In this document: piece by piece, positions 12,001-26,700 of the stretch | Numbering within the stretch: position 1 is the stretch's first letter | Layout of the letters: each line of letters begins with the position of its first letter | Origin: Apostichopus japonicus | Lineage: Eukaryota > Echinodermata > Holothuroidea > Aspidochirotida > Stichopodidae | Direction of reading: 5' to 3' | Length of the DNA: 64,000 bases | NCBI RefSeq assembly: GCF_037975245.1 | Contig: NC_092561.1 | Span: forward strand, 20,781,008-20,845,007 | Notes under the pieces: model-generated | The model's database searches: none | What the model saw: only the letters and a program-made list of their open reading frames with translations | Told to the model about the DNA's origin: nothing | Position numbers and translations under genes: made by a program

Positions 12001-15000
12001 CACTGCATCAAAGCCAGTACTGCACACCCACAGACACATTGTTAATACAATAACACTGCATCAATCAGTTTAGTGATTCTACTAATACTTTGACAAGAAA
12101 TGAATAGCATGCTAAATATAAAGTCTACAATGACGTGTATACCATAAACGTTGATTTTCTCACTGGAATACTGTTTAAACTATAAAACCTGTTTGACCAT
12201 AAACGTTAATTTTCTCACTGGAATACTGTTTAAACTATAAACCTGTTCGACCATAAACGTTGATTTTCTCACTGGAATACTGTTTAAACTATAAAACCTG
12301 TTCGACCATAAACGTTGATTTTCTCACTGGAATACTGTTTAAACTATAAAACCTGTTCCATTTCTCACCTGCTAACTCCTGGTCTTGAAAAACGGTCTGT
12401 GGACTGTAGAGGGAAGCAGACAAATTGGTTGATAGTCTTGTTTGAGAGATAATGGACCAGAATGGAGCAATGTGATATTAAAGTTCAATACTTTCCATTG
12501 ATATAAAGAAGGAAAAAAATTAACCAAAAAGGAAAATTGTTTTGGTAAGAAAGAAAAAGAGAAAAATACAAGGAATACAAGCAATAAAAACAGTCATGCT
12601 TGTGTCCAACGTGTTAATGATAATGAATGCTTCTTGGCAGACACATGGGTGAATCAGCCAGTTGGGACAATTGAAATATGCTAATTACCACTCCATACTC
12701 TCCTTCCGTATCAAGCTTCAAAGCACTCGTACTGACAGTATGAACAGTTCCTAACCTTTATCTTATAGAGTCATGATATTCATACTGTCAATGTGAGTGC
12801 AATGATTGAAGCAGGACATGAGAGTACAGTATGGAAAAATAAAATGTCCCAACTTGGTGGGATGAATTTAGTTTGAGAGGTGACTCCATCATTCTGCAAC
12901 ACAGAAACAAAATAATGTAATTCTTGCAATCTAAAGTACAGACTTGTTTCTCCCCCCATTCCTACCCCACCCCACCCAATGGCATGAAAAATATTAACCA
13001 TATCGCCCTCACCCCTTGTCCCCAATCAAAGGCATGGAAACTATTAACCTTTTCAACCTCACCCCTTGTCCCGCACCCCCCCCCCCCCTCCACCCCATCT
13101 ACTGCCTCTTCCATAAAGTATATTCAAATTTGATCGATAAACACACAGTGGCAAACAGTCTACATATCACTTTACTCTTTCATTCTCTGTAAAATTCACA
13201 TTCAGGAAATCTGATATTTTCTAACACCTCATAAAAAAGATAAATGATACACGATTGACTGCAGCGTATTTCAATACAACGATAGTACTAAAGTCTCTGT
13301 GCAAAGCTACAGTAATTCCTTGAACATGTCTTGTTCTCTAATTATAATTTAAACATCTGTCAACTTTCACGCCACATGATTCCAAGATGGGGCACTGTTG
13401 CCGTGGTTCCGAGATGGGGCACTGTTGCCGTGGTTCCGAGATGGGGCACTGTTGCCGTTCATTAACTGCTCTTCCTCCTCTCGGAGAGAAGACTAAACTA
13501 AACAGAAACGGAGGGTGATCAGACTGTGACGTGGAGGCCAGGTGCCTTTATATGGTTGGATGAGTCTTGTAAGGAATGTGTGGAAGACGACTGCTAGACA
13601 GGGTTTACCACAGACAGGCTGCCTATATACTGTATTATAATTACTGTATGGTACTGTACTGTATACATATTTAATGTAAGGTGCTGTACTGTATACATAT
13701 TTTATGTATGGTACTGTACTGTATACATATTTAATGTAAGGTGCTGTACTGTATACATATTTAATGTAAGGTGCTGTGCTGTATACATATTTAATGTAAG
13801 GTGCTGTGCTGTATACATATTTATTGTGCAGTACTGTACTGTACTGTATATATACCATTACTGTACTGTATACATATTTAATGTAAGGTGCTGTGCTGTA
13901 TACATATTTAATGTAAGGTGCTGTACTGTATACATATTTAATGTATGGTACTGTACTGTATACATATTTAATGTAAGGTACTGTACTGTATACATATTTA
14001 ATGTAAGGTGCTGTGCTGTATACATATTTAATGTATGGTACTGTACTGTATACATATTTAATGTAAGGTGCTGTACTGTATACATATTTAATGTATGGTA
14101 CTGTACTGTATACATATTTAATGTAAGGTACTGTACTGTATACATATTTAATGTAAGGTGCTGTGCTGTATACATATTTAATGTATGGTACTGTACTGTA
14201 TACATATTTAATGTAAGGTGCTGTACTGTATACATATTTAATGTATGGTACTGTACTGTATACATATTTAATGTAATGTACTGTACTGTATACATATTTA
14301 ATGTAAGGTGCTGTACTGTATACATATTTTATGTATGGTACTGTACTGTATACATATTTAATGTAAGGTGCTGTGCTGTATACATATTTTATGTATGGTA
14401 CTGTACTGTATACATATTTAATGTAAGGTGCTGTGCTGTATACATATTTAATGTAAGGTGCTGTACTGTATACATATTTAATGTAAGGTGCTGTGCTGTA
14501 TACATATTTTATGTATGGTACTGTACTGTATACATATTTAATGTAAGGTGCTGTACTGTATACATATTTAATGTAAGGTGCTGTACTGTATACATATTTT
14601 ATGTATGGTACTGTACTGTATACATATTTAATGTACGGTACTGTGCTGTATACATATTTAATGTAAGGTGCTGTACTGTATACATATTTTATGTATGGTA
14701 CTGTACTGTATACATATTTAATGTAAGGTGCTGTACTGTATACATATTTTATGTATGGTACTGTACTGTATACATATTAAATGTAAGGTGCTGTACTGTA
14801 TACATATTTAATGTAAGGTACTGTACTGTATACATATTTAATGTAAGGTGCTGTGCTGTATACATATTTAATGTATGGTACTGTACTGTATACATATTTA
14901 ATGTAAGGTGCTGTACTGTATACATATTTAATGTATGGTACTGTACTGTATACATATTTAATGTAAGGTACTGTACTGTATACATATTTAATGTAAGGTG

Positions 15001-17764
15001 CTGTACTGTATACATATTTTATGTATGGTACTGTACTGTATACATATTTAATGTAAGGTGCTGTGCTGTATACATATTTTATGTATGGTACTGTACTGTA
15101 TACATATTTAATGTAAGGTGCTGTGCTGTATACATATTTAATGTAAGGTGCTGTACTGTATACATATTTAATGTAAGGTGCTGTGCTGTATACATATTTT
15201 ATGTATGGTACTGTACTGTATACATATTTAATGTAAGGTGCTGTACTGTATACATATTTAATGTAAGGTGCTGTACTGTATACATATTTTATGTATGGTA
15301 CTGTACTGTATACATATTTAATGTACGGTACTGTGCTGTATACATATTTAATGTAAGGTGCTGTACTGTATACATATTTTATGTATGGTACTGTACTGTA
15401 TACATATTTAATGTAAGGTGCTGTACTGTATACATATTTTATGTATGGTACTGTACTGTATACATATTAAATGTAAGGTGCTGTACTGTATACATATTTA
15501 ATGTAAGGTGCTGTACTGTATACATATTTTATGTATGGTACTGTACTGTATACATATTTAATGTAAGGTGCTGTACTGTATACATATTTTATGTATGGTA
15601 CTGTACTGTATACATATTTAATGTAAGGTGCTGTACTGTATACATATTTAATGTAAGGTGCTGTACTGTATACATATTTTATGTATGGTACTGTACTGTA
15701 TACATATTTAATGTAAGGTGCTGTGCTGTATACATATTTAATGTAAGGTGCTGTACTGTATACATATTTAATGTAAGGTGCTGTGCTGTATACATATTTT
15801 ATGTATGGTACTGTACTGTATACATATTTAATGTAAGGTGCTGTACTGTATACATATTTAATGTAAGGTGCTGTACTGTATACATATTTTATGTATGGTA
15901 CTGTACTGTATACATATTTAATGTACGGTACTGTGCTGTATACATATTTAATGTAAGGTGCTGTACTGTATACATATTTTATGTATGGTACTGTACTGTA
16001 TACATATTTAATGTAAGGTGCTGTACTGTATACATATTTTATGTATGGTACTGTACTGTATACATATTAAATGTAAGGTGCTGTGCTGTATACATATTTT
16101 ATGTATGGTACTGTACTGTATACATATTTAATGTAAGGTGCTGTGCTGTATACATATTTAATGTAAGGTGCTGTGCTGTATGCATATTAATTGTGCGGTA
16201 CTGTACTGTACTGTATATATACCATTACTGTACTGTATACATATTTAATGTACGGTACTGTACTGTATACATATTTAATGTAAGGTGCTGTGCTGTATAC
16301 ATATTTATTGTGCGGTACTGTACTGTACTGTATATATTTACTGTGCGGTACTGCATATATATTTACTGTACGGTACTGCACTGTATATATACCATTACTG
16401 TACTGCATACATATAATTACTGCACGGTACTGTACTGTATATATTTACTGTGCAGTACTGCATATATATTTACTGTGCGGTACTGCATATATATTTACTG
16501 TACGGTACTGCATATATATTTACTGTACGGTACTGCATATATATTTACTGTGCGGTACTGCATATATATTTACTGTACTGTACTGTACTGTATATATACC
16601 ATTACTGTACTGTATACATATAATTACTGCACGGTACTGTACTGTATATATTTACTGTACGGTACTGCATATATATTTACTGTGCGGTACTGCATATATA
16701 TTTACTGTACTGTACTGTACTGTATATATACCATTACTGTACTGTATACATATAATTACTGCACGGTACTGTACTGTATATATTTACTGTGCGGTACTGC
16801 ATATATATTTACTGTACAGTACTGTACTGGATATATATATACCATTACAGTAGCACATTAATTTGTACCATTATTCCGACGGTTGTCGTCATCACAACCT
16901 ACACTTTTTATCCCGCATATGTCATTAAGGGCAGAAGATTGCTAACGGGGAATAATACGCAGTGGGGAATTTGATTAATGAACTAACAATTTTGTTATCT
17001 ATAGGAAAGTGGAGGTTTATCAAATTACTTTTGTGGATTGCAAGAACTGAGGAAAAGAATACATAAACTTCCACAATTTGCATTGCGCATTAATAATTAC
17101 ATTTACAGTACACATGCTTGAAACTAATGTTATCAAAAAAAGTGGCAAATTTAACGAAAACAGTTGAACAGTTGAGGAACTAAATATATAATACATTAAA
17201 TAATGACTTAATGAAAGAGTGATAAATGTTGCATGCAGTATTCAATACAAAACAATGTATAGGAATAGAACGTCAAAAGGAACTGTTTACACGTTCAGTA
17301 AAAAACATATCAGAAGAATAAAGGCATGATTTTAAATCATTAAAACTTCATAAGCAAACAGAATATGAAATAGGTCAAAGGTCAAGCTTCTCCAAATACA
17401 GTACGTATGACATGCATTAGTTAACATTTATCTCTTGAAAATAAATTTATGAAAAACCAAGATATAAGAGCGTCTCTGCTCGTCATAATTAATTTGCATT
17501 AACTGTCGATTATATTAACGTACTGAATATTGTTTACATTTAATCGGTGGCGTACTGTTTCATCACTATTTGGGTTAATTGTGAGACAATAGATGAAAGA
17601 GAACTTACTGGAGTGTAACTAGAACCTGTCAGTCCCCTTGACGATCCGTACCCAGGTGACGATGATCCGTACCCAGAGGTACCTGTACCACTGCCGTACC
17701 TCGAACTCGGTGACGAGTACGAACTCCCGGTTCCGTAACGATTGTAACCGCCTCCGTACGACAT
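3000..17764 (-). CDS. PPP1R12A: Predicted short MYPT isoform from an internal promoter (M20/M21-like), 6 exons
   Basis: An ATG exon (17764-17609, 52 codons) would splice to exons 12403-12369, 9834-9696, 9377-9237, 8844-8794 and 3086-3000, giving 202 residues. It is in phase 0 at the same junction the long form uses after exon 33332-33264. The product keeps the C-terminal coiled coil and leucine zipper but lacks the phosphatase-docking part and both inhibitory Thr sites. Vertebrate PPP1R12B is known to make small M20/M21 subunits of similar size (about 190-220 residues) from its 3' end, so the layout has a precedent. The unique N-terminus is Tyr/Gly/Ser-rich and I do not recognise it. A TATA-like element sits 80-95 bp upstream of the ATG. 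Transcription is inferred, not shown. Confidence 0.6.
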
Positions 17765-20700
17765 TTTGGGAGAATGCGAAGGATTTTCGGCACTAAAAAT
17801 TGTCAAAAATTCAGCCCACAAGCAGTAGAAGAGCTCAGAGTAATTTAAATATATATATACGTTCTTTGGCTGGCAGACACGCCTGCTAGTAGATTTCGTG
17901 TCTCCTAAGAGTTATTTAAATATATATATACGTTCTTTGGCTGGCAGACTCGCCTGCTAGTGGATTTCGTGACCTCCTAGCAACTTTGAATGGTCACCTT
18001 AAAAGATGGAGTTAATATAGTCATGATTGATCACAAGTTCCACTTCAGAATGCAACTGACTGCTGGATGGACGGATGCTGCGAATATTCCGATGTTGAAA
18101 ACGTGTTTACTACAAACAATGACAAAGGTTTTAATGCAGATAGTGAAATACCATCATGCCGAGAACCTTGGAAAACATGTATTAGTTCACAAAAATATTA
18201 TTTACATAATATTTATAATGTATTGCTCGATAAACGACCAATATCTGCATCCAGAGAGACTTGAACAACAGGACAAATATTTATCACGATGGGAAATAAA
18301 CAGGGTAGGCAGAGAAAAACTAACGGTGCGTATTGAGTTATTTAATTTGAAAATTCCATCTACTCAAAATAAATTCTTTCCATTTTGTTTTCCTCCCCCC
18401 CCCTGATCCCCCCCCCCTGATGTGACACTGTTTACACTCCTTCAAAGTTGTCTCCCAGTATCTATATATTTCTCTCAACTACTTTTTGTATCAAGAAATC
18501 AAAAGAACAAAATCATGTTTAAAAAAGTACCAACTTACTTTTCAAAAATAGCCTTTATGCAAATATATGCTAATTAGCTTAAAAAGATCATTGACCTCAA
18601 TAAAAAGGTATTGAAAGGGTAAGGTTAGGTTATCCCTTTCTAAAAACAAAAGCACTTTGCTTTCGTTTCAAGTCAGTTTCATTTTCCAGAGAATGTCCCT
18701 GCCTCACAAGCTATACTAAAGGGATCTCGTCCTGTTTATTAAAATATCAAAGCAACGAATTCCATAACCCGAAATGTTTCAAAGAACCAAAGCCACCTTT
18801 ACTATGACGAAGTAACATTCAGGAAAAACATCCCATAATATACACGAAAACGACAAAGAGAAACGATAATGATTCTTTAAGAAGAATGTTCCAAGAATTT
18901 TCCAGAAGTGCTGCACTGTACAACATGCACTGAAGCTTTCAACGTAACATTCCTAAGACCATGACTTGTAACTGTTCTAACAGAGCAATGATGCCAAATC
19001 CTCAAGAGTTGATATAACAAAATACATTAAGCCCCAAAATGACGAAATGTTCCAATGATTTATGAAAACAGCACTTGTACATTCAAGAGGGTTACACGCC
19101 CCGCTCCGGAATAAAATATTACCAAACAATTAATGCGAGTAAGAAGTGTGTGAAAAGGTTAGAATTCCTGCCAGGGTAGACAGTATAGTGTCTCTTAGAT
19201 ACCTACAGTTTGTTTCCATTGTGAAAATAAACAGACCCCAAAAGCACTTGAGATAGCACAGAATATTACACAAAACTAAAAATCCTGGATGAGATATGAA
19301 CTCATGTATGTATTAAGCTTCTCACATACTGTAGACAAGGGCAAACCTTTTTAACAGACAGAGCCACTTTCAGAATATATCAAGTGCGTACAGTTCTATT
19401 TCCAATGATGCATTATCCTGACAAGGACAAACTTGTCCATTAGCAATTAGAATGTACAGTGTTTATAGCCAGCCTGCACACGCAGAACCTCAATGGCCGA
19501 CGAGAGATAAATCCTGCGATGGAATCCTTTCCAATCAAATCACACACCGACACACAGTTCTAACAGTTTACAGACGGCAGTACACACCGTAGAACGTTTC
19601 ATCATTACGTACAGACGAAAAAAAACTGACGAGAAAAAAACTTGTGGGTTGATTTCTATGATTGACAACGAGGGCTTAATAAATTGACATAATAAACACC
19701 TGATCAATGAAACATCTTTAACACTATTGTGATGTACATCGGATGGACACATGTAGATAACAGAAACACACATCAATTGCTGCTTTATGCAATGATGGAA
19801 ATCTTTCTATTTTTGTAGCCTTTACCACATATCAAAGTGCTGTAGTAACTAGTGGTATTAAGCATATACTGCTACACAATGTATGCAAAGATGAAGAGCT
19901 CAGTATTTCAATCCTTATACAGAAACTTAAAAAAAATTGCAGAATCGTATGACTTTAATAAAACAAGGTTGCGAAGTAATCGTGGTGCTAAATGATGATA
20001 CATTAAACTACGTTCTAAATTAAAAACATCGTGAACATCGCTGAAGTGGAACAATCCGTGTAAGTTATGAGATTCCCTTAGCAGAGAGACATCGTACTTT
20101 GCCAAGAATAAATTAACTGCAAAGACTGTCACTCACTTCAACACAAAAGAAACAAACGCCAGTGTTCTATCCTGACATCTGGCTGAACTTGTCACAGTAG
20201 CTAGCATGCCTTGAGTACACACAGGAATTGTAGGAATCAACTTATGAGATTCCCTATTCAAGCAGAGAGACATCGTGCTTTACCAAGAATAATTACTGCA
20301 AAGACTGTCACTCACTGCAACACAGATGAGACAAAAACCTGTTCTACCCTGACAGACAAAAGTTTGGCTTGCCTTGTCACAGTAGCTATGCATTTAGTAC
20401 ACACAAGAATGGTAGGATGCATATCACACTGTGAAAAAGAAACTTGTGATATATTATGTCAACATTGCAGTTGGTTTTCATGAAAGAAGATTCTCTATGA
20501 TAAAATTATGATCAAACATTACAAACAGGATGTCGCAACCTTCCGCTTTCCTACACCGTATTAAAATGAAGCAGTGTTTTCTTTATTTGTATGAAGGAAA
20601 AGACCGTCCATATTTGAGAACTTGAAGATGTTTAATAAACAATGCCGTGCATACTTCAACCATGACAGGGTAACTTCACAAACTAAGTATTGTGATTACA

Positions 20701-23700
20701 TATGACATTGACTGCTGAGTGCTGCACACTCTTCTATGTCCAGCAGAAAAGTATTGTTTCATTTTAAATATCGCTCAGCGGTCATCTTCATGTTCAGTAC
20801 TGACCAGATTGTAGGGTCTCACTGTAACTATATGCCAAATAGTCATATGCCAAATATGTGACAACATTTTTTCTTTATGGAACTCACAGAATAATAGTAA
20901 AGGAAAGGGGGAGAAAAGAGAATAAAATGACTGTAATTGTTGCACGCTCAGAGAGCGTTCTACATTTCTGCAACATATAAAATGTTTCAACTTGTTACGT
21001 TATGATATCATGTGGTTTTTATCAACTCATCAATCCAAGAAATTTCTTCAAGACCAATATCTAGGATTGGTACATTTTTGAGGTGTTAAATGATCTTTTT
21101 CTACCTTAATGTGAAATTAAACCTGACTATAGTCACGCAGAACTTTATGAGATATTTAGAAGAAGATCCTGCTAGAATCGAAATGTCAGGCCAACTTACT
21201 TTTACACTTTTTAACAGATATCAGAAAATGTATCTACATGATTTTAGAGCTTGCAGCTATACTAGAAGGTACTGTATGTATGTACACAAACAGTTTTCCG
21301 CAGCAGAAGTGTATGTAACTTACTAGAGTGACATCACAGCTGCCTCTGTCATCTAATATTACAACAGGTGTTCGAGAATCAATCCTGCTCAGCCGACACC
21401 ATTTCGATTCATTTATACTGTAAATTAAACTCAGTCGATCAAACTAACATTTCAGGCAAGATTAATGTGTGTACAAACACTTGTCAAACATGTACTGAAT
21501 TAATACTCAGTTTACATATCAGTTATAACTTGAGAAGTATGCTTTACGCTTTCACACATCAGTAGTCAGTTATGCATTCCACAGCTAGAAGCTATATATA
21601 GTACAGTTTTAAATACAGACATCCATCCTATGCCTTTCTACGAAATGCACACAAAGTGCAAATAAATGGAGTTGGCCTTGGATTGGACTATGATATTGAA
21701 AGAAATGTAAACCTTCCTTCGATAGAGAAACTCATAGCCAGCACCTATGTGATGTGCAAGGTTGTTCTCAGGATCAGACTATCATCATGAAAGAAATAAC
21801 TACCTTGGTTAGATGGAAACATTAGCCAGCACCTATGTGATGTGCAAGGTGGTTCTCAGGATCAGACTATCATAATGAAAGAAATAACTACCTTGGTTAG
21901 AAACATTAGCCAGCAACTATCCAATGTGCAAGGTAGTTCTCATACAAGTATTTCCAGCTGCTGCACTAAATACAGAACTCTACACACTGTACATTGTTTG
22001 ATTCAGAAAACCCAACTTGAACTCCACAACTGCACAGCACAGCACCCAATCGAGATATACCCGAACAGAAAAACAGATTCCCACCAGATAAAAATAAATT
22101 GTGACAAGTTTCCTGCACCACCCGTGAGAAAAACAAGAAAACAAAATCCCCTAGAATGTGTCCCATGTAGATAAACAATGTATGGGAAAGGGACACTTCA
22201 ATTTATACCCCTTTTTTAAATCAATGGTGTAAAGACTAACACATTACAAAGGCTAATCAAACAAGCTCCAGTGGCTATTAACAGGCGACACATAAAAGCC
22301 TTAAAGCATGACAATTTAAATATTGAGCGTTTTTGATATATTTTTTGTTATATGCCACATTGCCGTATAATCTTAAACAGTTGTGAGCTGAGACAGACCC
22401 AAACTTACAGGAGAGGGTTGAAGAGGGGAGGGGGGGGGGGGGTACCCAACTTAATATAGCATTTATTATAACAACAACTTAAAGCATTTCTGTTCAATAA
22501 GTATTTGGCATACACCTCAAGCAATAGTCCTATATATCTAAATATACCACAGTATGACCTATTGAACCGCATGAACACTCAAACCCATACAGCTCAATAG
22601 GAACAACATAAAAAAGCGCTGTATGAGTAATAACGTCATGTATACAATGTACAACCATAGCATTGTCTATGACAATTTAAGAAGTAAAATATTTACTACA
22701 TACTGTATTGCCCAACACATGAAGAAGCACACATACTGTACTACAGATGGACATGGTGACTGCAAGCATGAGTGATATCTAGACATACATACAAAATTAA
22801 TAAGAGGATATAGGCTAGGAGAACTTAAAGCAGAGGGTTGGAGAGTATTTAAGATATGTTTAGAAATACAGCAGCGTTAAGTTATGAGAGCTTAAAGCAG
22901 AAGCATATTCAAGTCCACATGGCAACTATGTAGTGCCCTAGTGTCTATCAATTTTACAGTTAGCAACTGTGAAAAAGCCAACTGCCCACTTGACGATCAA
23001 AAGATACTCTAATAATCAAAAGTAGCTGTACCTCTACAATATGGTCGATTCTTTGATACACAAACTTCAAATCAATAAACATGATGCATTTAGAGACTTA
23101 TTATGATCAACTTCAAATCAATAAAAATGATGTATTTAGAGACTTATTATGATCAACTTCAAATCAATAAACATGATGTATTTAGAGACTTATTATGATC
23201 AACTTCAAATCAATAAACATGATGTATTTAGAGACTTATTATGATCAACTTCAAATCAATAAACATGATGTATTTAGAGACTTATTATGATCAACTTCAA
23301 ATCAATAAACATGATGTATTTAGAGACTTATTATGATCAACTTCAAATCAATAAACATGATGTATTTAGAGACTTATTATGATCAACTTCAAATCAATAA
23401 ACATGATGTATTTAGAGACTTATTATGATCAACTTCAAATCAATAAACATGATGTATTTAGAGACTTATTATGATCAACTTCAAATCAATAAACATGATG
23501 TATTTAGAGAATTATTATGATCAACTTCAAATCAATAAACATGATGCATTTAGAGACTTATTATGATCAACTTCAAATCAATAAACATGATGTATTTAGA
23601 GACTTATTATGATCTTTCATTTTAAGGCAACGAAAAAGTCTAAAGTATGTTTAGTTTAAAAAAAAAAAAAAAAAAATAACAATCACTTCAGAACACATAC

Positions 23701-26700
23701 AAAGTAGCCCTTGAAAATCAAGAGACCCAATTATAAAGAAACACATGTAAATAATCCAGTGCCCAGATCAGCAAATTGTTTTGTTTTATGAGTTCAGACT
23801 GTTGCTTTTAGTACCACTGAATGAAGAATACCACGGAAGCAATTCTCTGCACCAGTAACCAATTAACAACAGGCAATGCACAATACTCAGAAATGACATA
23901 TATTCGCAGATCCAAATGAACTTTTCAGAGCACTTTTTCCCAGCGAAGCCAAAAGATTAAATAGACACACACAGATGACAAAGGGCAGCCAAAGTGCGCA
24001 GGAATGCAACAGAGTGTGAACCAGGACAATCGCTATGAGATAAACAAAAGACCTGCATTAAAACAATGGAAGCTGCTTTATAAAACCACAGGAATCTATG
24101 TGGTAAATCAACTGAACAACGATGGGGAGAAACCTCCAAATGAAAAGCGGAAATGATAATCACGGCAGAATATTGTTAGTTTGTTTGAAAGACTTCTTTA
24201 TAACAACACTGAAAAAATTGTAAGTGTACCGGGACTTACAGCTCAAAAACTTGATTAATGCTGTACTTTAGGCGGCAAGATCTGGAAAGGTCCATTAGAA
24301 ATAAATAACTGAGTATGAAGACCCACACTTAGCCACAGACAGCCTGCTACATAGATATACAGTAAAGCAGTACATACAACTACTGTACGGCACCACTCAA
24401 TACACTATTCCACATTGCGATTAACGTGAGCAGATAAAGTTTCACTATTAATTTGTGTGTTGGAGGGCTCTCCTCTGCGTTTCACTATTAATTTGTGTGT
24501 CGGAGGGCTCTCCTCTGCGTTTCACTATTAATTTGTGTGTTGGAGGGCTCTCCTCTGCGTTTCACTATTAATTTGTGTGTCGGAGGGCTCTCCTCTGCTA
24601 ACGAGGTCAGATTTCTGCCGAGGTATGCGGATGGTATGTGTGATGGGGACCGGAGGAATGTGTTTGGCTAATGCATATGCAAAATCTCACTCAGGTATAA
24701 ATGAATCAGTGACGGAAGAGAGATGCCTGCAATAAAAGAAGAATCATCGGATTCAGTTGGGTTTAGAACGCTGTCATTAACACGACTCGTTGCTAACGAA
24801 TAGAACATGTCATTGAACTGGTGTACGTCCATGGAAATCATGGAATTGAACAAGTGTTAAGACAAATTCAAAATGGGTGAAAGCCGGAAGGGTAGAGTAA
24901 TGGTACAAACCAATGATGGTGAGTTGGCAGGGATAAGGAGGGGGGGGAGGTTAAGAGAAGGGAGGATGTGGATACCGGTTTATAGCAGTGATACTCTTTT
25001 GCCTGCAATGTTATATATCAGTTTTCAACAAACTTTTTTTGAAAAAGGTTATCAAATTGACATCCATAATTGTAACTATGAGCTCGAATAATGAAAGTTT
25101 GTATATCCAGAAATGTTCTGACTGGATATAGCTTTGATTGTAGACCAACCTTATGGCTTCCGTTAGTTTTCTTATATAGTCTTAAAGCAATGAACTTCAA
25201 CTCATCCAATATGCGTTTTCTGTTCATCCTTGACTCAAGTCTTTTGAAGTTTTAGAGTACCATCTATACACATCATGCATATGATTTTAATTAGTTCCCC
25301 TGACCACTATTAACCACAAAAGAAACCCTTTCATTACAATTTACGATGTATTATCAATATGTTGCAGTTGATTTAAAACCACCACAATTGGACAACTTTT
25401 AATGGTATCTGCCATTCAATACTGACACTTCAAAGTCTTTCAAAGTAGCCCAGTAACCTAGTTATGTCCAGTTTGTACAAACCCTGGTGACTTTCGTAAT
25501 TGCATCAAGATGTGATACAAATGCAGTTAAACATTTTTGAAGAATAAAGGTGTTGGAATTTGAGCCTCATCAAAATCAGAACTAACTTATACACAACTCT
25601 AGGTATCAAATGTTTTAAGAGCTTTACAATACAAACCCACAGGTCACACCTTAAGGGGAGTAAGTTTGGTTGAATAAATCCTTTTTTTTAAATACAACTT
25701 AAACAATAGGCGTGCTACTTCTATTCCTAATGTACAGGTAAAATAACTTGCTCTAAAACTGTGCCAAACTTTGCGATAGAACCATTTCCCATAAATACAT
25801 CCCTGATTATTGAAATGTGAAGTCTCTTCAACACCATGCAGGGAATAATTTATCCATATTCATAGCAAAAAGCTATACTAAAATGGTCATGTTGCTCTAC
25901 AAGAGCTTAAAATGTCTTCTACACAGGAACACATCAGTCTTATTCAAATCAAGTTCATAGCCTTCGAAAATGCCAAGTACAAAAACACATTTTGAACACT
26001 ATATTTATTCCCTCCCCATGCTGCTGCTAATAACACTGCACCAAACCCTCCCTCAAATATCTACAAACCTCCCAGGCACCCAATGACCTTGGCCAGTCAG
26101 GTCAAGAGGTCACGATTTATAAATATAAGAAAAAATAAATTAGGCCTCATCACAGCCTTACTAGCTGGTAAACATCTGCCCTACAATCAGTGCTGCACAA
26201 GAGTCATTAAAGTTATATCGCAGTAAAAAACAAAACGAATCAGTAACATCCTAGTACTGAATGAATCCCTAACACACAAGATAACGCACAAGATAACGAT
26301 AAAGATAACGCACAAGATAACAGCACTATAGCTGTAAGCGACTTGCTATGACTGGTATTTCTGGAATGCTTTTACTTACGACGAGCCAGATGAAATTCTG
26401 ACGTGCACTTGTCTCTCCATCTGGTGGCATCTGTGCCCTAGATGATGTTAAAACACACCTGGCCTAACAAAGATCATTTAACAACAAAAAAATCCCTTTT
26501 CAATTTCAGATTTGGATCTTGATGGAGGGATGATGTTTGGGTCTATAATGGCTTGATGATGATATTATTTTTGTCCTAGAATATTCCGATAGTAATCTCT
26601 ATCGGTAGACTAAAGGGAAATCTGGTTAATGGAATTTATATATCAAGGGACAGTGGGACACTGGTTATGGGTGGCTTAAAGGTAGTGTCAACGATTTGTT

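Noticed and set aside
13826-16861. 1011-codon plus-strand open frame
   Set aside because: Created by a stop-free 30-bp tandem unit; Cys/Tyr/Val repeats with no domain, on the antisense strand of the host gene.
17765-17821. Extension of the short-isoform exon upstream to a TTG
   Set aside because: The first ATG at 17764 has a better start context, and the upstream part looks like 5' leader between TATA and ATG.
21592-21601. MEF2-type decamer CTATATATAG as a muscle enhancer
   Set aside because: Expected by chance in AT-rich sequence; no clustering with other muscle motifs was seen.
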